Positions 6,075 through 11,033 of a stretch of DNA of 11,033 bases are shown here, one piece after another. This DNA comes from Dehalococcoidia bacterium. Lineage in GTDB: Bacteria > Chloroflexota > Dehalococcoidia > Dehalococcoidales > Fen-1064. The notes beneath the pieces were generated by a model, which was not told the DNA's origin, made no database searches, and saw only the letters and a program-made list of their open reading frames with translations. The position numbers and the translations under genes are program-made. The first letter of the stretch is position 1; every line of letters begins with the position of its first letter. Location of the stretch: the NCBI GenBank assembly GCA_011192055.1, contig DUES01000184.1, positions 1-11,033 on the forward strand, read 5' to 3'.

Positions 6075-7322
6075 TCACTCCTTCATATTTATCGTTTCGG
6101 GTCTCAGCTTTTTAATCCAGTACGGAGATGTCAGCCCTGCCAGCATCACTGCGACCAGTACACTGAACAGTACCCATTGCCACTCCGGCCCCCCTCCTTC
6201 ACTTGATACCGGGTTATTTGTGGATGATACCTCAAACGACAGGTCTTTCGAGTCTGTGCGTTTTCCTTCGTACAGGACGTGAGTCTTGACACTGTACTTG
6301 CCTGGAGATTCCGGCCTCAGATAAGCTATCAGTTCCGTGCTGTACCCTACCGGCACCAGTAGTTCATCACCATTTATGACATCGACAAGTACACCGTCAC
6401 GAAATATCTCAGCAACAAGCTTGGCATTGGTATCAATCTGCCCGTTATTAAGGAAAACTGCCTTAAGCCTGGATATTATCCCGATTTTCGGGTCACTGTC
6501 TAATGCCATTTCGGTGCAGACACCGGACCTGGTAAGAGTCCCCCTGGGCAGAATTGTAAACCGGCATTCTTCCGCAGCAATCACCTCATTATCCAGGGAA
6601 ACGGTGATATTACATAGATAGTCGCCACAGCTGTTATCGGTGGTATCACATGCAACATGGAACATCTCGCTGCTGTCCGGGCTTACTCTGGTATCGGCGA
6701 CAGTAAATGTGGCGACAGTCTGATCATCTTTCACCATCTCAACATCAAACTGCGGTATTGCTTCTACGTTACCGGTATTCTGGAAAAATGCCTCTATCCG
6801 CAGTGGATAACCCTCTTCGATATCTCTTATCTGTATATTGCTGATAACACCACTGAGAATCTGGGTTCCCGTAACTGTGATATCCACTTTCACCTGTGCG
6901 GACAGAGCTACAGCCTGTACTACTTTTCCTTCCTCGTCATCCGGGATGGTAGTGACCGCTATTATAGTCACGTAATCACCATTTCCGGCTTCCTGCGGTA
7001 TATTAAATTTGACCAGTACTCCGGCTTCCTTCTCTTCCTCTACATTAATTTTTTCTATCCTGATATCCGGAGCATCTTTTTTGTAGAACGATATCCAGTT
7101 GCCGGCTTCACCGGTGACTGAAAACCCAAAGGTGACCTCTTCATTGCCAAGATTAAACAGTGTTAGTAACCGTTCGTACTCCCCGCCTCTCAAAGCGTCT
7201 GTAATTTCAAGGTGACTTGGACCTACACCCATCCCTGCTGCAGCAACCGGCAACACGAGCAGGCAGGACAGCAGCAGCATAGCCAGGATAGTAGCCATAA
7301 ACCTGGTACCCTTATTCAGCAT
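6075..7322 (-). CDS. Exported, C-terminally membrane-anchored Ig-like (DUF916/CARDB-like) protein
   Basis: 415 residues from ATG 7320-7322, with GAGAGG 6 nt upstream. Residues 1-29 are a Sec signal peptide (cleavage near VAAAG). The exposed part looks like three beta-sandwich domains: about 30-150 (PSHLEITDALRGG, then LFNLGNEEVTFGFSV), 155-260 (PLRIEAFFQNTGNVEAIPQF) and 275-366 (KAVFLNNGQIDTNAKLV). The first resembles the chaperone-like Ig domain of WxL-interacting (DUF916) proteins; the NTGN and NNGQ turns are typical of CARDB-like repeats. A Ser/Gly linker leads to a membrane helix (384-402) and a basic tail (KKLRPE), so the bulk lies outside the cell. Five Cys (225, 232, 237, 253, 269) cluster in and after domain 2 and may be disulfide-bonded. 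It follows the secreted protein ending at 7530 on the same strand, suggesting anchor and partner. Ligand unknown. Confidence 0.88.
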   Translation of the reverse strand: MLNKGTRFMATILAMLLLSCLLVLPVAAAGMGVGPSHLEITDALRGGEYERLLTLFNLGNEEVTFGFSVTGEAGNWISFYKKDAPDIRIEKINVEEEKEAGVLVKFNIPQEAGNGDYVTIIAVTTIPDDEEGKVVQAVALSAQVKVDITVTGTQILSGVISNIQIRDIEEGYPLRIEAFFQNTGNVEAIPQFDVEMVKDDQTVATFTVADTRVSPDSSEMFHVACDTTDNSCGDYLCNITVSLDNEVIAAEECRFTILPRGTLTRSGVCTEMALDSDPKIGIISRLKAVFLNNGQIDTNAKLVAEIFRDGVLVDVINGDELLVPVGYSTELIAYLRPESPGKYSVKTHVLYEGKRTDSKDLSFEVSSTNNPVSSEGGGPEWQWVLFSVLVAVMLAGLTSPYWIKKLRPETINMKE

Positions 7323-7418
7323 GTTTAACCTCTCTATCTACACCTGGCACAAATACCAGGGTGGTGCCGGTTTTCATTCACGCTAGCTTCTGTTTTCATC
7401 CTATGTGCTTCACTGCGC

Positions 7419-7454
7419 GAGGTATGGGCAGGGTTTTAATCCTGCCCATACCTC
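7419..7454 (-). ncRNA. Perfect 14-bp intergenic hairpin between the two surface-protein genes
   Basis: GAGGTATGGGCAGG (7419-7432) and CCTGCCCATACCTC (7441-7454) pair without mismatch around an 8-nt AT-rich loop. It lies 75 nt after the stop of the secreted-protein gene and about 97 nt before the start of the anchored-protein gene. There is no U-tract on either strand, so it is not a standard terminator. It may stabilise the upstream message, partly stop transcription or be an RNase processing point, and so set unequal amounts of the two proteins (inference). Confidence 0.6.
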
Positions 7455-7529
7455 TGCATTTAAGTTATGTTCAGGAACCAATACAAATAACGAACGGTTC
7501 TCTCAACATATCCCTCCGGCCATCACTTA

Positions 7530-8588
7530 CTAGTAATGAAGAATAGTGATGGTCATAGTGCCCGAGTAAGCATCCGCAATTGTTCCGTAAGGCGGATGCA
7601 GTGAGAAGTCAATCTGGGTAGGTGTGCACGGTGGCAGCATCACGGGCACCGTCGGGTCACCTATCTCAGTGATTACGGTCGGAACCCCAGCCATGAACTC
7701 GATTCGCCCTTCCTGGACAATGGCACCGGTGTCCTTATCCTTTCGGTCCATCTCGGCGTCAAAGTCCTCGATCGTTTTCCCATTAACGGCACCGACCATT
7801 GGAGTAGCGAGTAATTGAATTTTAGCAGGGTCGTTACCTACATTCTGGACAGTTGGTCTTGCTGGTGTGGTCATATCCTCATCACCCAGTACGTAGTTCC
7901 ATGCGTCAATATTGACGGTCTGGAAGTCTATCATTGAGAAGTCAATCTTCAGGGCTACGATGCTCAGATACAGGAATGTGTTGATTACCGGAGCACCGGT
8001 CGCACCACCGGCATCAGTACCCACTGCTTCAACAATGTAGTCCGCAGACGGCTGGTGATAGTCCATCTCACCTACCAGTTCGATGAGTAACTGCTTACCG
8101 TTTTCGATATCATAGAGAACGGTACCAAGGTCCTGGCCCACACCATAAGCAATTCTGCCCTGGGCGTCCAGCGAGGACATGGCTTCGAATACAGGCGTTT
8201 CACCTGTGCAGTCACCATCCATGTCAATCAGTCCACTCCAGGGAATCAGGGTCCAGGTAGGCCGTATGGCGCGCAGTTGGAACTTTTCTGTGCCGTCAGG
8301 GTAGCGAACGGTAACATCCACTGACGCAATGTCATCGACACCATTGGGGTCACCCACTACCACGTAGAACTTGACCAGTCTCTGCCCTTCGGGGACTGGC
8401 AGTATCTGTGTACCGGGAGCGGTGCTATGGTCAGGGGTCTCAAACTTTGCGCAAATGAACGGTGGGCTACCACTGCCGCCAACAGTAGCCTGGGTATCAA
8501 CCGTCTCCTGGTCAACAGCCAATGCCGGGCCACCAATCAGGCCAAGAACCAGGACAAGTGTTAACACAATAGCTGCTATCTTTTTCAC
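7530..8588 (-). CDS. Secreted protein of unknown function with Ig-like segments
   Basis: 352 residues from GTG 8586-8588, which has AAGGAG 6 nt upstream and places the Lys-Lys of the signal peptide at residues 2-3. An in-frame start at 8630 would add 14 basic residues and is less likely. Residues 1-24 form a Sec signal ending in PALA. There is no C-terminal membrane helix or sorting signal, so the product is probably released or held by a partner. About 70-105 (KFYVVVGDPNGVDDIASVDV, then RYPDG) looks like an Ig-type domain. Residues 122-130 (DMDGDCTGE) resemble a calcium-binding loop like that in the TasA-like protein. Three Cys are seen (46, 127 and one near the C-terminus). The next gene on this strand encodes a membrane-anchored Ig-like protein, suggesting a two-part surface assembly. 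I do not recognise a named family; S-layer or matrix roles are possible. Confidence 0.88.
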   Translation of the reverse strand: MKKIAAIVLTLVLVLGLIGGPALAVDQETVDTQATVGGSGSPPFICAKFETPDHSTAPGTQILPVPEGQRLVKFYVVVGDPNGVDDIASVDVTVRYPDGTEKFQLRAIRPTWTLIPWSGLIDMDGDCTGETPVFEAMSSLDAQGRIAYGVGQDLGTVLYDIENGKQLLIELVGEMDYHQPSADYIVEAVGTDAGGATGAPVINTFLYLSIVALKIDFSMIDFQTVNIDAWNYVLGDEDMTTPARPTVQNVGNDPAKIQLLATPMVGAVNGKTIEDFDAEMDRKDKDTGAIVQEGRIEFMAGVPTVITEIGDPTVPVMLPPCTPTQIDFSLHPPYGTIADAYSGTMTITILHY

Positions 8589-8662
8589 GTTTCGCTCCTT
8601 TTTAATTGCTCTCTTTATTACCTGATCCAATAGCGTTCTTTCCGCACCATTCTTACCATTTA

Positions 8663-8711
8663 CCAGGTCATCCCGGTTTACGACTCCTCAAACTCGAAAG
8701 AGTTTACCTGG
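8663..8711 (-). promoter_or_regulatory. Structured 5' leader of the secreted-protein gene
   Basis: CCAGGT (8663-8668) pairs with ACCTGG (8706-8711). Inside this, AAACTC (8690-8695) pairs with GAGTTT (8700-8705) around a 4-nt loop. On the minus strand the structure lies 75-123 nt upstream of the GTG start at 8588. It matches no riboswitch I recognise. It could be a leader RNA element or an operator; which it is depends on where transcription starts. Confidence 0.4.
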
Positions 8712-8797
8712 AATTGTGCAACTGCAGGGCTTCAGGCATTCTTTTTTGTGATACGTTTACTTTTCACATTGAATCAGGCCGAGCTTTACCGCACCCG

Positions 8798-9577
8798 TCA
8801 AATAGTATTGGGAGGATGCGGGTTTCCAGCCCGGTAGGAACTGTAATTCCAGTACGGGCTGCGGAGTACCCTCGATCGACCGACGCCCCGAACCACCCCC
8901 GCACCAAGACTAGGCATATCGCCTGGGGTTCCCGGTGAGCCCGAGAGTATTGAACAGGTCTTTAATAAACCTGGTCCTGACTTATCCACAGCGTAGTGCC
9001 TGATTATTGAGCCGGGCATTTCCCTGTCCCTGCAACCGGGGCCTGTCATCCAGCACGTTTTCACCATTACGCACACCGGCTCTATTGACCTTGATATGAA
9101 ATGCCCCGGTAAGGTCCCAAGTCGCGAAATAATATCGAGTTCCGAGGGGAGAATGTGAAGTAAGCGTTTATGTAATACGGTCAAGCGGGAGTTGGTCTTG
9201 CCATTGTCCTTATCCTTCTTCGATTTTGTACGACGTAACAATGAACGCACCCGGGCTACAATTTCTTTTGTGCTCGGGTGGCGTAAATAGGCATCCGCGC
9301 CTGATCTCAGGATTTGCAGCAATATCACTTCTCCCCTGTTATGACCAATAGCGATTATCGGTACATCAGATTCACGTCGCAGAAGAATACAGAACTGCTC
9401 CGCATCAATGACTTCGGGCTCATGTGCAATAACTACTATTTCCGGCTCCTGTTTATGAAACTGTTCTATCCCTTCAGCAACGTCTCCAACGGTAATAACA
9501 TCAAAGCCTTTATCAACTAAAGCCTGCTCGATGGCCTCTCTATTACATTTATCCGGATGGATTAGCAGAATTAACAA
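8798..9577 (-). CDS. Pseudo-receiver protein with no phosphorylation residues and an unrecognised tail
   Basis: Residues 1-117 align with an OmpR-type receiver (EALVDKGF-like helix, PEIVVIAHEP, SDVPIIAIGH, GADAYLRHPS, IVARVRSLLRR), but every catalytic position is changed. The acidic pair is His7-Pro8, the phosphoacceptor is Ala51, the switch Thr is Gly78 and the conserved Lys is His100. It cannot be phosphorylated in the normal way. Where a winged-helix domain would be expected, residues 118-259 match nothing I know. They begin with a Lys-rich linker and end Gly/Pro/Ser/Arg-rich, as expected if coding drifted into former non-coding DNA. The other two frames were checked and do not restore a DNA-binding domain. 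The only start is TTG 9575-9577 with a weak AGG upstream. It may be a stand-alone signalling domain or a decaying regulator; the end at 8798 may not be the true functional end. Confidence 0.65.
   Translation of the reverse strand: MLILLIHPDKCNREAIEQALVDKGFDVITVGDVAEGIEQFHKQEPEIVVIAHEPEVIDAEQFCILLRRESDVPIIAIGHNRGEVILLQILRSGADAYLRHPSTKEIVARVRSLLRRTKSKKDKDNGKTNSRLTVLHKRLLHILPSELDIISRLGTLPGHFISRSIEPVCVMVKTCWMTGPGCRDREMPGSIIRHYAVDKSGPGLLKTCSILSGSPGTPGDMPSLGAGVVRGVGRSRVLRSPYWNYSSYRAGNPHPPNTI
9012..9040. repeat. Second copy of the CCGGGCAT / CCCTGCAACCGGG motif
   Basis: CCGGGCAT (9012-9019) and CCCTGCAACCGGG (9028-9040), separated by 8 nt, are the same two blocks that are adjacent at 5920-5940. Here they lie in the unrecognised tail of the pseudo-receiver frame, which adds to doubt that this tail is selected as protein. 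Confidence 0.4.
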
Positions 9578-9682
9578 ACTACATAAACCTAACGCTCAGC
9601 ACTCCCGGCAATAGCTGCTAGTTTATTACAGGCGTGTAGAAGATTAGCGTCATAAAAGTCGCAGAAACAGTGGAAATCCGTT

Positions 9683-9704
9683 GACAGAATGTAGTAATTC
9701 TGTC
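9683..9704. repeat. Inverted repeat GACAGAAT-N6-ATTCTGTC
   Basis: Perfect 8-bp arms around 6 nt, 24 nt beyond the terminator stem of the OmpR-type gene and about 106 nt upstream of the pseudo-receiver start. It may be an operator for the downstream gene (arm spacing suits a dimer) or a second RNA hairpin. Confidence 0.45.
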
Positions 9705-9721
9705 CCAGTCCTGATATAAAA

Positions 9722-9761
9722 TAGAAAAGGGACAGGTCATGGTGCACAGTTACCTGTCCCT
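9722..9761 (-). terminator. Intrinsic terminator of the OmpR-type regulator gene
   Basis: On the minus strand AGGGACAGGT pairs with ACCTGTCCCT over 10 bp around a 14-nt loop, and is followed by TTTCTAT. It starts about 34 nt after the stop codon at 9796. This makes the OmpR-type gene its own transcription unit and separates it from the pseudo-receiver gene. Confidence 0.8.
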
Positions 9762-9795
9762 GGTACAGCCCTGCTATTTAAATATCATTGCGGGA

Positions 9796-10479
9796 TTATT
9801 CGGGCGTTATGAAGCGATACCCTATTCCCGGCTCACTCATAATAACGCTTGGTAAATCTCTCAGCTTTGAACGAAGTCTGTAGATATATTTTCTGAGCTC
9901 ATCTTCCCTGCCTATTCCCAGGTGTTCCGCCCCCCATACTTTCAGGATGAGGGTATCTTTACTGACTATTCTTCCTTCATTCCTGACCATGCAGTACAGC
10001 AGCTTATACTCCGTTGGACTTAGCCTCAGCCTCTTGTCACCATAGGCCACTTCCCGCGTGGAGAAGTTAATCAGGAAGCGGCCACTGGAGTAAACAGAGT
10101 CAATCTTGGCAAGGGTAGGATTGGTCCTGCGGAACAACGCATGTACCCTGAACATAAACTCCACGAGACTCAGAGGTTTGCTTACAAAATCATCCGCACC
10201 CAGTTCCAGTACCCTGTATCTTTCCAGTTCACTTTCACCACTGATGAGGGCAATAACGGGAACATCGGAAAAGGAGCGCAGTTCTGTCAAGCCGGTCAGG
10301 GGATTCATATCAACCATGTCCGTATCCCAGACAACAATATCCGGACCCTCATTCTCAACCATCGCTATCCCCTCGTTACCCTTAGAAGAGAGTATTATTA
10401 CGTCAGGCCAGCGCATCTTTAAAGAGAGGGAGACACTTTCTACTGTTGTATCGTCCGAGCCTACAACCAGAGCCTTCAT
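9796..10479 (-). CDS. OmpR/PhoB-family response regulator with atypical receiver
   Basis: 227 residues, standard for the family, from ATG 10477-10479 with GGAG 5 nt upstream. The receiver (1-118) keeps the phosphoacceptor Asp52 (PDIVVWDTDM) and Lys101-Pro102 (GADDFVSKPLS). The metal-binding acidic pair is replaced by Gly7-Ser8, with Asp9-Asp10 shifted by two, and the switch Thr position is Ile79 with Ser80 next to it. The winged helix (about 132-225) is fully canonical: LSPTEYKLLYCMVRNEGRIV, LILKVWG, ELRKYIYRLRSKLRD and the EPGIGYRF end. It should bind direct repeats as a head-to-tail dimer. Whether it is phosphorylated is uncertain because the pocket is altered. No cognate kinase is adjacent; the window's only kinase is of the NarL-partner type. 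A tandem TTAGTCAT repeat about 90 nt upstream may be its own binding site. Confidence 0.94.
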   Translation of the reverse strand: MKALVVGSDDTTVESVSLSLKMRWPDVIILSSKGNEGIAMVENEGPDIVVWDTDMVDMNPLTGLTELRSFSDVPVIALISGESELERYRVLELGADDFVSKPLSLVEFMFRVHALFRRTNPTLAKIDSVYSSGRFLINFSTREVAYGDKRLRLSPTEYKLLYCMVRNEGRIVSKDTLILKVWGAEHLGIGREDELRKYIYRLRSKLRDLPSVIMSEPGIGYRFITPE

Positions 10480-10569
10480 CAGTTCTCCATTTTCAAACTA
10501 TCTTGTCCCGTCATCTATACTGAATTTAGACCAATTGGAGCATCATCATGAATTCCTGGAGGTCTCCTC

Positions 10570-10585
10570 TTAGTCATTTAGTCAT
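10570..10585. repeat. Tandem direct repeat TTAGTCAT x2
   Basis: Two exact adjacent 8-bp copies, 91-106 nt upstream of the OmpR-type start. OmpR/PhoB-family proteins bind direct repeats, usually with a 10-11 bp period; the 8-bp period here is shorter, which weakens the case for autoregulation. Confidence 0.35.
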
Positions 10586-10849
10586 TCTTTCAAATGAACA
10601 TCGGGTAAAATTATGCTTTACACCTTCCGGTAGTGAATTTCGTGTGCCGGACCTGGCTGTTGCCGTCGACTGAGTAATAACCTCTCCTCAGATGGCTCAT
10701 TACTTTCCCTTTTTCCGATCATGTCCGGCAGCGCTTCATCCATTTTGAGACCATAGTTTCCTGCACTGTACAAAATATTGTTCTACCGGACACTTGGACT
10801 GTATCATTATGGGCTGTTCTTGCAAACTCTTCTTTTGGACGATTTAATG

Positions 10850-10876
10850 GGTACGTAGTACTTACTGCGACGTACC
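10850..10876. repeat. Inverted repeat GGTACGT-N13-ACGTACC
   Basis: Perfect 7-bp arms whose centres are 20 bp apart, about two helical turns. This suits a dimeric regulator on one DNA face. It lies between the OmpR-type gene and the possible gene start at the right edge, so it could control either. Confidence 0.45.
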
Positions 10877-10962
10877 GTAGAATACTAACCCACCAGCAAT
10901 ACCCCGACCGTAGTATCATTGAGAAGCATAAAAACAGGCACACCATGGGGTAAACAGTCATT

Positions 10963-11033
10963 TTGGGTTTGCTGTTAAAAGATGATTTAGAGAAAGCATG
11001 GGATGCTATCCGGAGATACTCCGGGGATGTTTA
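10963..11033 (+). CDS. Possible start of a gene running off the right edge
   Basis: From TTG 10963 (or TTG 10969), directly after an in-frame stop at 10951, the frame stays open to the edge and reads LGLLLKDDLEKAWDAIRRYS, then GDV, an amphipathic helix-like sequence. There is no ATG in this frame and no good ribosome-binding site. A different frame has ATG 11004. With only about 23 residues, neither the family nor even coding status can be established. Confidence 0.25.
   Translation, partial: MGLLLKDDLEKAWDAIRRYSGDV

Larger units (their letters stand above)
10480..10962. other. Upstream region of the OmpR-type gene, no convincing gene
   Basis: It holds the ribosome-binding site of the regulator (CTCC at 10485-10488, read on the minus strand), a tandem repeat at 10570-10585 and an inverted repeat at 10850-10876. 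An 80-residue minus-strand frame at 10719-10961 has no ribosome-binding site, an unusual Cys/Trp/Met-rich start and no recognisable motif, so it is not called. No clear -35/-10 pair was found. Confidence 0.5.

Noticed and set aside
7530..8588. WTL at residues 112-114 as evidence for a WxL cell-wall-binding domain
   Set aside because: Canonical WxL domains carry paired WxL motifs with one near the C-terminus; here there is a single mid-protein match.
10719..10961. 80-residue minus-strand frame
   Set aside because: No ribosome-binding site, odd composition (Cys/Trp/Met-rich start), overlaps the inverted repeat and has no motif.

Overview
The window reads as an accessory-type stretch of a moderately AT-leaning bacterial chromosome. 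It has wide intergenic gaps, one histidine kinase, four receiver-domain proteins and three exported surface proteins. Intrinsic terminators, Shine-Dalgarno sites and one sigma70-like promoter show it is bacterial. The NarL-type kinase/regulator set, a SipW/TasA-type exported protein and secreted Ig-like proteins would fit an anaerobic Chloroflexota lineage (Dehalococcoidia-like) or a Firmicute. No marker gene settles this, so the taxonomic reading is only an inference. I see no tRNA, rRNA, CRISPR array, transposase or integrase.

Layout, left to right. (1) 1-676, minus: the N-terminal 225 residues of a TasA/camelysin-like protein with a SipW-type signal; its 3' end lies off the left edge. (2) 677-1278: no convincing gene. 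(3) 1279-1974, minus: NarL-family regulator with Glu at the phosphoacceptor position. (4) 1975-2337: divergent regulatory region with two palindromes and a promoter. (5) 2338-3003, plus: fully canonical NarL-family regulator. (6) 3258-4313, plus: soluble PAS/HisKA_3 histidine kinase, the likely partner of (5). (7) 4314-4985: long non-coding gap with one palindrome. (8) 4986-5246 and 5282-5575, plus: two small genes whose products resemble accessory domains of secreted peptidases, with no catalytic domain nearby, ending at a hairpin terminator. (9) 5832-5852: minus-strand terminator behind (10).

(10) 7530-8588 and 6075-7322, minus: a secreted protein followed by a membrane-anchored Ig-like protein, separated by an intergenic 14-bp perfect hairpin and preceded by a structured leader. 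(11) 8798-9577, minus: receiver-like protein lacking all phosphorylation residues, with an unrecognised C-terminal tail. (12) 9796-10479, minus: OmpR-family regulator with an altered acidic pocket, followed by a clear terminator. (13) 10480-11033: mostly regulatory or empty, with a possible gene start at the right edge.

Working model (inference): the kinase and the canonical NarL regulator form one phosphorelay pair. The other three receiver proteins have lost part or all of the phosphorylation chemistry and probably work without phosphorylation or through another signal. The surface proteins (TasA-like, secreted, Ig-like anchored) are plausible outputs, because they lie among the regulators on the same strand as the three degenerate ones. 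Several of the best starts (GTG 3258, ATG 2338, ATG 4986, ATG 5282, GTG 8588) are downstream of the longest possible ORF start and were chosen on ribosome-binding-site evidence.
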